DNA of 64,000 bases from Paenibacillus tarimensis (GCF_021532315.1 NZ_JAKGAO010000006.1:186001-250000); one strand, 5' to 3'. Shown: positions 23,592 to 32,141, counted from the first letter of the stretch. Program-made: numbers and translations. The notes: generated from the letters alone by a model not told the origin.

Positions 23592-25844
23592 ATGAGCGCA
23601 AACCAAGAAGATATCGTTATCTCAGGCGCGCGGGAAAACAATCTTAAGAATGTATCCCTGCGCATTCCGAAGCGGAAAATCACGATTTTCACCGGGGTGT
23701 CGGGGTCAGGCAAGTCGTCCATCGTATTCGATACAATCGCCGCGGAATCCACGCGACTGCTGAATGAAAATTTTAGCATGTTTGTTCGCAATTTTTTGCC
23801 GCGTGTGCCGCAGCCGGATGCCGACGCTATCGACAATTTAAGCATGGCCGTAATTGTAGATCAGAAGCGGCTTGGGGGCGGTTCGCATTCTACTGTAGGG
23901 ACGATTACTGATATCTCTCCCATTCTCCGTCTTCTGTTTTCTAGAGTTGGTCTTCCCTATGTAGGGCACGTAAATCTGTTTTCGTTTAACGATCCGCAAG
24001 GCATGTGTCCCGACTGCAGCGGAATCGGCCGCAAGCTCGGCGTTGATGTGAGCAAAGCGATTGACATGTCAAAGCCGTTGAATGAAGGGGCGCTCCTGCT
24101 GCCGGATTATGCGGTAAACAGCTGGGAATGGAACATGGTCGTGCAGGCGGGAGCCTTCGATCTTGACAAGAAGCTGAGCGATTATTCGGATGAAGAGCTG
24201 GAACGGCTGTTGTATGCCAAGGCCAGGAAAGTACAGATGGATTTTGCCGGTAAGGCGATGAATATCACCGTAGAAGGCGTTATTGAAAAGTTTACGAACA
24301 AGTACATTAAGCGGGATTTGAAAACGATGTCCGAACGCACGCAGCGGGCAGTAAGTCCGTACATCTTGGAGGGTCCCTGTTCGAGCTGCGGCGGCTCAAG
24401 ACTCAGTCAAGCTGCGCTAAGCTGCAGGATCAAGGGCCTTAATATCGCGGACATGTCATCTATGGAGGTTGGTCAGCTCCTTCACGTCATCCGGGAGATT
24501 GACGACCCGAAGGCGGCGCCGATCGTTCAATCGCTGGCGGAGCGGCTGCAGCAGCTCGTGGAGATTGGACTCGACTACTTGACGCTGGACCGCGAGACAG
24601 ATACGCTGTCGGGCGGCGAGTCGCAGCGCGTCAAGATGGTAAAGCATCTAAGCGGCAGTCTGGTGGATGTCACGTACATATTTGATGAGCCGAGCGTAGG
24701 CCTGCACCCCCGGGATGTGCACCGTTTAAACGGATTGCTTCAGAAGCTGCGCGACAAAGGCAACACGGTCATCGTCGTCGAGCATGATCCCGATGTAATC
24801 AAGGTAGCGGATCATATTGTAGATGTTGGGCCTTATGCTGGAAGCCGTGGCGGTACAATTGTGTATGAAGGCAGCTACCCAGGCTTGTTGGAGTCAGGTA
24901 CGCTGACGGGCAGCCATATGAAGCGGCAGCTCGAGCTGAAGCAGAATTGCAGGCAGCCCTCCGGCACCCTGTCCGTGAGGGAGGCCACGCTGCATAACCT
25001 TCGGAACGTTAGTGTAGATATTCCGGCCGGCGTGCTGACCGTCGTCACCGGTGTTGCGGGCTCAGGCAAGAGTACACTGATTCATCAAGTTTTTCTCGGC
25101 CAGCATCCGGACGCGATTGTCATTGACCAATCGGCGGTAGGCGTGTCATCACGTTCTAACCCTGCGACTTACACAGGAATAATGGATGACGTGCGTAAGG
25201 CATTCGCTGCTGAGAACAAAGTCAAGCCCGGCTTATTCAGCTTTAACTCCAAGGGAGCTTGCGAGAACTGCCAAGGGCTGGGCGTGGTGTATACAGATCT
25301 TGCATTTCTCGAAAGCGTTAAGCTGCCATGCGAAATATGCGGTGGCAGACGGTTTAAGGAAGAGGTGCTCGCGTATAAGCTGAATGGCAAGTCAATTGCG
25401 GATGTCCTGGAGATGACCGTGGATCAGGCGCTGGATTTTTTTCAGTTCAAAGAGGTTGTACGTAAGCTTCAGGCATTGGCCGACGTTGGGCTGAACTACA
25501 TCACACTCGGCCAACCGCTCAGTACGCTGTCCGGGGGAGAATGCCAGCGCATTAAGCTGGCAAGCGAGCTGCATAAGAAAGGAAGCATCTATGTGATGGA
25601 CGAACCCACGACCGGCTTGCATATGTCGGATATCGGGCATCTGATGAAGATTATAAACCGGCTTGTGGATGCCGGTAATACCGTGATTGTTATTGAGCAC
25701 AATCTCGAGGTCATCAGCCAAGCGGATTGGATTATCGATATGGGACCAGACGGAGGCAGCAAGGGCGGCCAGATCGTGTTCGAGGGTGAGCCTTCCCAGA
25801 TCATCCATGAGGAGCAGTCGATTACGGGAAAATACTTAAGGTAA
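23592..25844 (+). CDS. UvrA2-type excinuclease subunit (UvrA-like ABC ATPase)
   Basis: The 750-residue protein has two ABC ATPase halves. Walker A is GVSGSGKSS near residue 36 and GVAGSGKST near 490. The ABC signatures are LSGGESQRV and LSGGECQRI, and the Walker B/D-loops are FDEPSVGLHP and MDEPTTGLH. Zinc-finger cysteine pairs appear in CPDCSGIG, CSSCGG, CENCQGLG and CEICGG. Standard UvrA is about 950 residues; this one lacks most of the UvrB-binding insertion, as in UvrA2 and DrrC-like self-resistance proteins. It could protect DNA from an intercalating drug. ATG 23592 follows AAAGGCGG. It is not next to uvrB or uvrC. Confidence 0.88.
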   Translation: MSANQEDIVISGARENNLKNVSLRIPKRKITIFTGVSGSGKSSIVFDTIAAESTRLLNENFSMFVRNFLPRVPQPDADAIDNLSMAVIVDQKRLGGGSHSTVGTITDISPILRLLFSRVGLPYVGHVNLFSFNDPQGMCPDCSGIGRKLGVDVSKAIDMSKPLNEGALLLPDYAVNSWEWNMVVQAGAFDLDKKLSDYSDEELERLLYAKARKVQMDFAGKAMNITVEGVIEKFTNKYIKRDLKTMSERTQRAVSPYILEGPCSSCGGSRLSQAALSCRIKGLNIADMSSMEVGQLLHVIREIDDPKAAPIVQSLAERLQQLVEIGLDYLTLDRETDTLSGGESQRVKMVKHLSGSLVDVTYIFDEPSVGLHPRDVHRLNGLLQKLRDKGNTVIVVEHDPDVIKVADHIVDVGPYAGSRGGTIVYEGSYPGLLESGTLTGSHMKRQLELKQNCRQPSGTLSVREATLHNLRNVSVDIPAGVLTVVTGVAGSGKSTLIHQVFLGQHPDAIVIDQSAVGVSSRSNPATYTGIMDDVRKAFAAENKVKPGLFSFNSKGACENCQGLGVVYTDLAFLESVKLPCEICGGRRFKEEVLAYKLNGKSIADVLEMTVDQALDFFQFKEVVRKLQALADVGLNYITLGQPLSTLSGGECQRIKLASELHKKGSIYVMDEPTTGLHMSDIGHLMKIINRLVDAGNTVIVIEHNLEVISQADWIIDMGPDGGSKGGQIVFEGEPSQIIHEEQSITGKYLR

Positions 25845-25850
25845 GAGAGA

Positions 25851-26087
25851 GTGTATGGCGGCTGGTACCATCAGCCGTTGACCGAAGAGACGATAATAGA
25901 GAATGGGAAGATATTGGTGCCTGTTCGCGATATGGCGGAAGTCATGGGAGGACGCGTCAATTGGGATAAAGAAACATACTCTGTGAACATTCAAACAGGG
26001 GTAAACCGGCATGAGCAAATGAACACCCCCTTAGAAGCCAGCGAGCAAAAGGAGAGAAAAAAATGCCATATATCAACCTGCAGGTAA
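25851..26087 (+). pseudogene. Remnant of a copper-amine-oxidase-like stalk domain
   Basis: An open frame from GTG 25851 encodes about 50 residues that look like the end of a stalk domain (GGWYHQPL, then GKILVPVRDMAEVMGG and VNWDKETYSVNI). A non-homologous tail then runs into the tautomerase gene. It begins 7 nt after the UvrA-like stop and has no signal peptide and only a GAGAGAG ribosome binding site. The simplest reading is the leftover 3' end of a larger surface-protein gene. Translation of a tiny single-domain protein cannot be excluded. Confidence 0.5.
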
Positions 26088-26287
26088 CCAAAGGTGCGAC
26101 CCGTGAGCAGAAGGCACAGATAGTTAAGGAATTTACGGAGACACTTGTAGATATTCTCGGCAAAAAGCCTGAACATATCCATATCGTTATACAGGAGATT
26201 GAAGAAGAAAATTGGGGATTTGCAGGTATGCTAACCGATGACTATCGAAAGAGAGAAAATGGAGAGTTTGGTAACGGAGAATCTTAG
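26063..26287 (+). CDS. 4-oxalocrotonate tautomerase family protein
   Basis: The 74-residue protein has the family hallmark Pro2, which becomes the catalytic N-terminal proline after Met removal (MPYINLQVTKG), and the central ILGKKPEHIHIVIQEI. It matches the small 4-OT (YwhB-like) tautomerases, which form hexamers. ATG 26063 follows AAGGAGAG. The substrate is unknown. Confidence 0.9.
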   Translation: MPYINLQVTKGATREQKAQIVKEFTETLVDILGKKPEHIHIVIQEIEEENWGFAGMLTDDYRKRENGEFGNGES

Positions 26288-26404
26288 CACAGGCCTCACC
26301 AGGAACCCCACGCCGCTGCTGCTGTTCCTCTGCTTGTAGCAGCGCGGGAGCTGCTATTATACACCGTACACCCGGGGGCTCCAAACAAGCAGGAGGGTAA
26401 GAGA

Positions 26405-27463
26405 ATGAATGATATGCTTAAAATCAAGCGAGCTGTCAGCGAGTTAAGTCACGATAACCAGCAATCATTTTTGCGGCTTGTTCTAAAGCAGATTAAGCTG
26501 CTGAAGGAGCAGAGGGAAACGCCTAACGGAGCTATTTCCGAATTAATTGAGTTGTATGATCACCTTATGGAACTAAATGAGAAGAAGGCTATGTGGGATC
26601 CAACTTCAGACTGCACGCATGTGCATGTTGTTGTTGGGGATTCTTTTGCGGGGAGTATGAAGGTGGCACTTAAGCAACAGGGCTGGTCTGCTGCGCACAA
26701 GGTTATTACGATACGGGAAAACTACGCCATAGGGCCGCTTGGCAATCTGGATTCTCCGGAAGGGCGCAGGACGAGAAGCGAATGGTTCCAGGATAATATC
26801 ACGGAGGCATTCGGTACTTACATTTCTAGTGAAGAGGAGTACCAAGGATTGCTGGACAAGCTGGAACAGATTCCAGATCAGGCAGAAGTAATTATCTGGA
26901 CCAGCCGCAGTGTACGAGAGCAGATAGGGATGCGGCATGCAATGCATCTGCTCCGCGGCAAGCGCAGCCTCATTCGTATGTGTGATGCAACGGAAATCTG
27001 TGAGGAACTCTTCAACCGTCCGCACGCCTCCATCGAATATAGAAACTCGGGTGAGATATCGGCGGACGGGTTGCGTGAAGCTCTCGAGCGAGTGAATGCC
27101 GTCAGGCAGCTGTCCGCTGCTGATATTAAGCGGCTTGCAGAGGAATGGCTGGAAATTTCGGAACAAGGCGGAATACTGCGCATTTGGACGGACGGTACGG
27201 TTCAGGAAGTGCCTGCCGATTATTATGACTCCTATATACTTGATAAGCTGGATGACTTGAGACCTGCCTCCGATCACAGATTCTTGAAGGCTCCCCGATT
27301 AATTGGGGAGGCGATGGGGTATTGTGAGCAGGATATCGGGGATTCCTATTTTGAATACCGCCTGAGAGAGATGATTTATGAGGGGGTCCTGCAAATTAAA
27401 GGGGTGCCTGCAGGTATGAGATTTTACAGTGTGAGAAAGCAGCGCTTGGGGGAAGGCAGGTAA
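26405..27463 (+). CDS. DUF1835 domain protein
   Basis: The 352-residue cytoplasmic protein has an N-terminal helical part and then the DUF1835 domain (about 70-190: HVVVGDSFAGSMKVALKQQG, then ENYAIGPLGNLDSPEG). The C-terminal DUF3658-like region spans about 225-345. The function is unknown; the domain is common in Bacillales. ATG 26405 follows AGGAGGG with 6-nt spacing. Confidence 0.8.
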   Translation: MNDMLKIKRAVSELSHDNQQSFLRLVLKQIKLLKEQRETPNGAISELIELYDHLMELNEKKAMWDPTSDCTHVHVVVGDSFAGSMKVALKQQGWSAAHKVITIRENYAIGPLGNLDSPEGRRTRSEWFQDNITEAFGTYISSEEEYQGLLDKLEQIPDQAEVIIWTSRSVREQIGMRHAMHLLRGKRSLIRMCDATEICEELFNRPHASIEYRNSGEISADGLREALERVNAVRQLSAADIKRLAEEWLEISEQGGILRIWTDGTVQEVPADYYDSYILDKLDDLRPASDHRFLKAPRLIGEAMGYCEQDIGDSYFEYRLREMIYEGVLQIKGVPAGMRFYSVRKQRLGEGR

Positions 27464-27562
27464 TTATGACCGGCAAGCTGGTAGACTGCTTATTTTGATG
27501 CAGGGCTATTTAAGGAGGGGTACATTATATCAACATCAAGTTGGGCGAAGGCTGCCGCCTAT

Positions 27563-28315
27563 GTGACTTCTAAGATTGCGGCTTCCGGGCTTGTATTCCT
27601 GGGTTTATTGGCTGTGCTCGGCGGGTTTGACGGATACAATATGTGGAAAATATCCAGAGAGCTGCCGCTGTGGGGGTTCATCTATGGATACGCTCTCTTA
27701 TTCTCGGTCGCAGTGGATGCCCTGTTGTACAAACTCAAAAAAGGCCCGTCCAAGATGGCAGTCACTGTCCTGCTGTATATACTCGGCGGGTATGTTCCTT
27801 TGCTGTATTGGTTTCAGAGCCCATGGTATATGAGCCTGATCGCAGGTGCTTATGGTGTAGCTTGCGCGCTGGTGTATCTTGCTGCGGCTTATCTGTTTCG
27901 CAGGTGGTGGCCCTACAGTACAGCGGCTGCGATTCTGCTGCTGGCAGTAGCGATCTACGTATCAACATCTGATTTTACGGTAACGAAGCAGTGGGTAGAG
28001 ACGAGAACGGCAGACAGCTATTATGCAGAATTCGATTATTTTAACGGAAAGAAGGAGATTCCTATCAGCCTTGATGCGGGCCAGACGCTGACCTATCAGG
28101 TGGATTGGCAGATCACGAATGGCGGCGGTTATGGAATGTATCTGGATGCCGAGGATGGCGCGATTGGAACATACATTCAGGAACCGGGGAGCGGGACAGA
28201 GCAGATTTCCTATCGGGTCGAGAGGCCCTCAACGGTGCAAATCGTTGTTACGGGCAACCGGGCACAGGGAGCTGTAACGGTAACGTGGCAAATAACCGGG
28301 CCTGGTGATGAATAA
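27563..28315 (+). CDS. Membrane protein of unknown function with possible non-canonical start
   Basis: The 250-residue form has four hydrophobic helices in its first 135 residues and a C-terminal extracytoplasmic beta-rich domain (about 140-250, with GQTLTYQVDWQITNGG and a second WQITG strand). No family is recognised. The first ordinary start is GTG 27563, which has a poor ribosome binding site. A very strong TAAGGAGGGG lies at 27511-27520, facing in-frame ATT 27524 and ATA 27527, with no stop before the GTG. Initiation at one of these rare codons would add 12-13 residues. A terminator at 28383-28421 follows. Confidence 0.65.
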   Translation: MTSKIAASGLVFLGLLAVLGGFDGYNMWKISRELPLWGFIYGYALLFSVAVDALLYKLKKGPSKMAVTVLLYILGGYVPLLYWFQSPWYMSLIAGAYGVACALVYLAAAYLFRRWWPYSTAAAILLLAVAIYVSTSDFTVTKQWVETRTADSYYAEFDYFNGKKEIPISLDAGQTLTYQVDWQITNGGGYGMYLDAEDGAIGTYIQEPGSGTEQISYRVERPSTVQIVVTGNRAQGAVTVTWQITGPGDE

Positions 28316-28382
28316 CAATATGCCTAGTCTGCGTGTTAGCTTGAGCCGGGCGTTCAGATACAGCAGGTCAAGACGACAGTAG

Positions 28383-28421
28383 AGCGGCGATCCGGAACAT
28401 TTCATGTCCCGGACCGCCGCT
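28383..28421. terminator. Bidirectional terminator
   Basis: AGCGGCGATCCGGAACAT (28383-28400) pairs with ATGTCCCGGACCGCCGCT (28404-28421) with two mismatches around a 3-nt loop. It separates the convergent membrane-protein and neopullulanase genes. Confidence 0.75.
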
Positions 28422-28435
28422 GTATTTGCCGTAAG

Positions 28436-30181
28436 TTACTCCGCCTTCTTGAAGACACGGAAGCCGTACGGCTCGATCTCCAGACCGAGAATTCCCTGCG
28501 GGGCTTGTGCTGTGCTGCCGTCCCAGGCATTGATCCAGACGCCTGTTCCGACTGGAAGATTGAGCGCAGCAGGCCGATTCGTATTATTCACCATAATGAT
28601 AAACTCTTCCTGCTCGGTGTAGCGGCTATATGCCAGCACGCTGGAATTAGGCTCTGCCAGCAGTACGCGGAAGGAGCCGGTCCGCAGCGCTTCCGAGGAT
28701 CTGCGCATACCGATCAGCGTACGGTAGAAGTCGAACAGCTCACGATCCTGCTTATCCGTATCCCATTCCATACACTTGCGGCAGCCCGGGTCCTGCTCGC
28801 CGGTCAACCCCACCTCATCCCCGTAATAGATGCACGGCACGCCCACGAAGGTAAGCTGCACGAGTGCGGCAAGCTTCATCAGAGGCTTGTTATCGCCGCA
28901 CAGGGTCAAGAGTCTCGGTGTGTCATGGCTGTCGAGCAGGTTGAAGGCGGCTTCGGTCACGCGGGTTGGGAACTTGGCGATCAGCCGTCCCATCGCATCG
29001 GTCAGCCCTTTGGCATCCAGCTTCTGCTCCACGAAGAAGTCGAGCACAGCCGTCGTGAACGGATAGTTCATAACCGCGTCGAACTGGTCGCCCTGCAGCC
29101 ACATCAGCGAATCATGCCATACCTCACCAAGGATATAAGCGTCCGAATTAACCTCTTTCACCGTGTCTCTGAATTTGCGCCAGAACCGGTGGTCCACCTC
29201 ATTAGCCACATCCAGCCGCCAGCCGTCGATGCCGACCTCCTCCAGCCAGTAACGGGCTACCTTGAGCAGGTAGTCCTGCACCTCAGGGTTCTCCGTGTTA
29301 AACTTGGGCATATTCCGTTCGAAAGCGAAGGTCTCATAGGTTGGTATGCCGTCCTTGACATCAAGCGGCCATTCGCGCACATGGAACCAGTCCGCATATT
29401 CGGAGGCCTCGCCCTTCTCCAGGCAGTCAACGAATGCGGGGAAGGTGCGTCCTGCGTGGTTGAATACCGCGTCGAGCAGCACGCGGATGCCCCGCTCATG
29501 GCAGCGATCAACCAGCTCCTTCAGCTTCTCGTTGGTGCCGAAATGCGGATCGACCTTCAAATAATCGCGTGTGTCATACTTGTGATTGGTAGGCGCTTCG
29601 AAGACCGGGGTGAAATAGATCGCCGTAATGCCAAGCTCCTCCAGGTAGTCGAGATGATCGATAACGCCCTGCAGATCTCCTCCGAAGAAGTTATCCGTCC
29701 GGGGCTCGCCTCCCCACTCCTCTACATTCTCGGGGCTGATGGAGGGATCTCCATTCGCAAACCGCTCAGGGAATATCTGATAGAATATAGCATCCTTCAC
29801 CCAAGCGGGCGGCGTAAATATGTCTGCCGGGTTCAGGTAAGGAAAGTCAAAAAACTGGTTCGGGTCCGCCGGCTCCTCAGGTTCGAAGCCCTGCTCGGTC
29901 ATCCAGAGCTTCACTCGTCCGTCATCCAGAGCAAAAGCGTAGCGCAGCCTGCGGTATTCCGGCTTGGCAAATGCCTGCCAGTAGTCGAACAGGGAGTCAG
30001 AAGCAAGCTTGCGCATCGGTATATACCGCTTGGTCCGGCCCCAATCGTATTTGTCACCTGCATAAACCTCAACTGATTCCATATCGCTGCGCTTGGTGCG
30101 GATCCGCAGCTCAATGGTTTCCTTATCCAGTGCACTTGCCCAGTTAATCTTCGGGCGGTGTTCAATAGCTTCCAGCAGCAT
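28436..30181 (-). CDS. Neopullulanase / cyclomaltodextrinase, GH13_20
   Basis: This 581-residue cytoplasmic enzyme splits imported maltodextrins, cyclodextrins or pullulan. An N-terminal CBM34-type domain (1 to about 115) precedes the catalytic barrel. Region I is DAVFNH (236-241), region II GWRLDVANE with nucleophile Asp324, region III ILGEVWH with acid Glu353, and region IV LLDSHD with Asp420. There is no signal peptide. ATG 30181 follows GGAAGGGG with 8-nt spacing; an upstream in-frame TTG at 30208 falls in the leader terminator. The leader carries the same attenuator element as malE, so uptake and breakdown appear co-regulated. Confidence 0.92.
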   Translation of the reverse strand: MLLEAIEHRPKINWASALDKETIELRIRTKRSDMESVEVYAGDKYDWGRTKRYIPMRKLASDSLFDYWQAFAKPEYRRLRYAFALDDGRVKLWMTEQGFEPEEPADPNQFFDFPYLNPADIFTPPAWVKDAIFYQIFPERFANGDPSISPENVEEWGGEPRTDNFFGGDLQGVIDHLDYLEELGITAIYFTPVFEAPTNHKYDTRDYLKVDPHFGTNEKLKELVDRCHERGIRVLLDAVFNHAGRTFPAFVDCLEKGEASEYADWFHVREWPLDVKDGIPTYETFAFERNMPKFNTENPEVQDYLLKVARYWLEEVGIDGWRLDVANEVDHRFWRKFRDTVKEVNSDAYILGEVWHDSLMWLQGDQFDAVMNYPFTTAVLDFFVEQKLDAKGLTDAMGRLIAKFPTRVTEAAFNLLDSHDTPRLLTLCGDNKPLMKLAALVQLTFVGVPCIYYGDEVGLTGEQDPGCRKCMEWDTDKQDRELFDFYRTLIGMRRSSEALRTGSFRVLLAEPNSSVLAYSRYTEQEEFIIMVNNTNRPAALNLPVGTGVWINAWDGSTAQAPQGILGLEIEPYGFRVFKKAE

Positions 30182-30206
30182 GTGAGAAACCCCTTCCAGC
30201 ACACGC

Positions 30207-30281
30207 AAAAAACGGAACGCACAAGCCTCGATTCATTGACGAGGTTGTACCTTCCGGGTAGCAGTGCCTTTAAGTTGTAAT
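30207..30281 (-). promoter_or_regulatory. Neopullulanase leader: second copy of the antiterminator/terminator element
   Basis: Read on the minus strand, GGCACTGCTACC (30268-30257), a 5-nt loop and GGTACAACCTCG (30251-30240) repeat the malE leader core with the same paired segments TACC/GGTA and GG/CC. The 3' part, from about 30255 down to 30214, folds into a stem of about 15 bp (one bulge, one mismatch, one G-T) and is followed by six Ts (30212-30207). The terminator's 3' arm differs in sequence from the malE copy while preserving pairing, which argues for selected structure rather than recent duplication. Confidence 0.65.
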
Positions 30282-30287
30282 GGCTTC

Positions 30288-30316
30288 ATTATAGCAGGCA
30301 GCTGACTTGCAGACAA
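30288..30316 (-). promoter_or_regulatory. Promoter of the neopullulanase gene
   Basis: On the minus strand TTGTCT (30316-30311) and TATAAT (30293-30288) are 17 nt apart, and TGC precedes the -10 box (extended -10). Transcription would begin near 30281, so the attenuator element starts only about 10 nt into the RNA. Confidence 0.7.
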
Positions 30317-30342
30317 CAGATAAAGCGATTACACATTTAAAC

Positions 30343-30525
30343 TTAGAGTTTCTTCTTTGGTTTCCTGAACCACTTTATTATTGTGAGCAGGGCCCAGAGG
30401 GCTGCCAGAGCAACGATCGCGGTATCCAGCACATTCATCGGGGGCTTAAAGTCGACGAAGAGCAGAATGCCGGCAATAAGGCCTATCATTATAAGGACAT
30501 CATTTCGTTCCACGCTATACACCAC
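30343..30525 (-). CDS. Small two-helix membrane protein
   Basis: The frame encodes 60 residues with two hydrophobic helices (VLIMIGLIAGILLFV and VLDTAIVALAALWALLTII) and a basic tail KWFRKPKKKL, the pattern of many small Bacillales membrane proteins. The start is GTG 30525 without a strong ribosome binding site; a shorter start at the internal ATG is possible. No family is recognised. Confidence 0.5.
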   Translation of the reverse strand: MVYSVERNDVLIMIGLIAGILLFVDFKPPMNVLDTAIVALAALWALLTIIKWFRKPKKKL

Positions 30526-30735
30526 ACTTTCATTGAGTTCTGTCTTTGCATTATTTAGCTAAAGGCCCGGGAAGCCCGATAACTGCTGCGGCTGCTGTTT
30601 CATTATACCTTTGGCGGGCGGGGGAGTAAATGCGGGGCCTCCGGCGTCGAAAGAGCTGGTTACCCGCCGATACAATGCCCTTGGCACGGCATAAGATAGT
30701 GTAAGACAAGAATAAGCTGCTGTAGGAAGGGGTGC

Positions 30736-31491
30736 ATGCTGCATATGACAAGAGAAGAGTTCTTTGCCAGGCTGGCGCCGTTCGCAATTCGTGCAAGACG
30801 GGAGGGGTCGCCTATGTTTCCATCCGTCCGGCTCGCGCAGAACCTGCTGGAGACAGGCGGCGTCATCCATCCGTGGAATAATCTTGGCGGGATCAAGGTG
30901 GGAAGTGGACGCGTGACTCCGTATTGGCGGGGAGCAAGTGTAAACCGCAAAACCTGGGAGGTCTATGACGGCAGGAAGGTAAACATATCTGCGGACTTTC
31001 GTGCTTATGATACCTTATACGACTACTACAAAGACCAGGATATTCTGCTGCAGCTCCCGCGTTACGAGCGAGTCAGCACAGCGGACTCGCCGGAGGAGCA
31101 AGCAAGGATGCTGCAGGCTTCAGGTTATGCGACTGATCCCCAGTATGCCAGCAAGCTAATCAGTATTATCCATCAATACAACTTGAAGCGCTTCGACAAT
31201 GAGGCGGCGGCCGAAGGGGAGGCATATCCTGTACAAGTAATGCTTCAGAACAAACAGGCCGCAACCGGATATCTGGTGGAAGGGCAAACCTGGGTGCCCG
31301 CTAGGCATCTTGGTAAGCTCCTCGGACTCCGCATCGGCTGGAACGGCAAGGAAGTAACGGTTAATGGAAAGCCGCGCACCACCCGGATTTTTGAAGGAAG
31401 GGGATATGTACCGGTGCGCGAGCTGGCGGAAGCGGCTGGAGCGGATGTCGCGTGGGAGCAGGAAACACGCACAGTACGGCTGAGCCGCTGA
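30736..31491 (+). CDS. GH73-type N-acetylglucosaminidase (endolysin-like) with stalk domain
   Basis: The 251-residue protein begins with a glucosaminidase domain (1 to about 155). Segments such as PSVRLAQNLLETGG, NNLGGIKVG and FRAYDTLYDYYKDQ are those of GH73 peptidoglycan hydrolases, with a likely catalytic Glu in LLETGG. A stalk domain (about 165-251, TWVPARHLGKLLGL and YVPVRELAEAAGA) replaces the usual SH3 or LysM cell-wall binder. There is no signal peptide, so export would need a holin, and one follows 170 nt downstream. ATG 30736 follows GGAAGG. Confidence 0.82.
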   Translation: MLHMTREEFFARLAPFAIRARREGSPMFPSVRLAQNLLETGGVIHPWNNLGGIKVGSGRVTPYWRGASVNRKTWEVYDGRKVNISADFRAYDTLYDYYKDQDILLQLPRYERVSTADSPEEQARMLQASGYATDPQYASKLISIIHQYNLKRFDNEAAAEGEAYPVQVMLQNKQAATGYLVEGQTWVPARHLGKLLGLRIGWNGKEVTVNGKPRTTRIFEGRGYVPVRELAEAAGADVAWEQETRTVRLSR

Positions 31492-31522
31492 TGCTTGCCG
31501 GCCAGATAACTAGGAGCAGAGC

Positions 31523-31554
31523 GGGAGGGGCCAGCGCGGTCCTTCCCTTTTTTT
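31523..31554 (+). terminator. Intrinsic terminator after the endolysin gene
   Basis: GGGAGGGGCC (31523-31532) pairs with GGTCCTTCCC (31538-31547) through eight Watson-Crick and two G-T pairs, followed by seven Ts. It would separate or attenuate transcription between the endolysin and the holin gene. Confidence 0.75.
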
Positions 31555-31660
31555 ATCGGTGAGTTTTGGACGTATGAGTACGGACAGTGTGACGGACAAC
31601 CCCTTAGGTATCGGAATACAGTAGTAGCAGGAGTATTCACCGGAGGGGGGCATCATCCTG

Positions 31661-32065
31661 ATGAATTTGCAGAACATGCTGGGGGCCGCCGCAGCGGCTG
31701 CGGGATCGCTCATTACCTTTATGTTCGGAGGCTGGAGTGAGTCGTTGACTGTATTGATGCTGGCGATGGCGATTGACTATATAACGGGGGTTCTTGCAGC
31801 CATTAAGGAGGACAAGGGGTTAAGCAGCAGCGTTGGCTATTGGGGGCTGACACGAAAGGGTGTCGTATTGCTTGTCATTATGCTGGCACACCGGGTGGAT
31901 ATCCTGCTGGGTACCGGCAATGCGACGATGGGAGGGGCGATATATTTTTATCTGGCGAATGAGCTGATCTCGGTAACGGAAAATTACGGGCGTCTGGGAC
32001 TGCCTCTGCCTGATCGGATCAAGCAATTAATAGAAGTGCTGAAGGGGAGGGAGGGTAACAACTAG
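31661..32065 (+). CDS. Phage-type holin (toxin secretion/lysis holin family)
   Basis: The 134-residue protein has three hydrophobic segments and the family pattern AMAIDYITGVLAAIKEDKGLSS with a later YFYLANELISVTENYGRLG, typical of the phi29/TcdE-like Phage_holin_4 family. Such proteins make membrane lesions that release endolysins or large proteins. ATG 31661 follows GGAGGGGGG. No phage structural genes surround it, so it is either a relic or a domesticated lysis/export module with the endolysin. Confidence 0.87.
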   Translation: MNLQNMLGAAAAAAGSLITFMFGGWSESLTVLMLAMAIDYITGVLAAIKEDKGLSSSVGYWGLTRKGVVLLVIMLAHRVDILLGTGNATMGGAIYFYLANELISVTENYGRLGLPLPDRIKQLIEVLKGREGNN

Positions 32066-32095
32066 CAGGCGTTCTAATGCCGGGATTAATATCCA

Positions 32096-32141
32096 TTGCG
32101 AACATCTGTTCTTTTGGTTATAATAAGGGAACAGATGTTCT
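32096..32141 (+). promoter_or_regulatory. SOS (LexA/DinR) double box over a promoter
   Basis: TTGCGA (32096-32101) and TATAAT (32119-32124) with a 17-nt spacer form a good promoter. Two LexA-like boxes flank the -10 element: CGAACATCTGTTCT (32099-32112) overlaps the -35, and GGAACAGATGTTCT (32128-32141) covers the transcription start. Each keeps the GAAC-N4-GTTC core, and their 12-bp cores are perfect inverted copies of each other. LexA binding at either would block transcription of the gene at 32169. Confidence 0.8.

Noticed and set aside
28505-30076. A 523-codon plus-strand open frame opposite the neopullulanase
   Set aside because: It is a shadow of a well-supported GH13 gene, kept open by codon bias; no protein family is visible.
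30736-32065. Endolysin and holin as part of a prophage
   Set aside because: No structural, packaging, replication or integrase genes lie around them, and the flanks are ordinary host genes.
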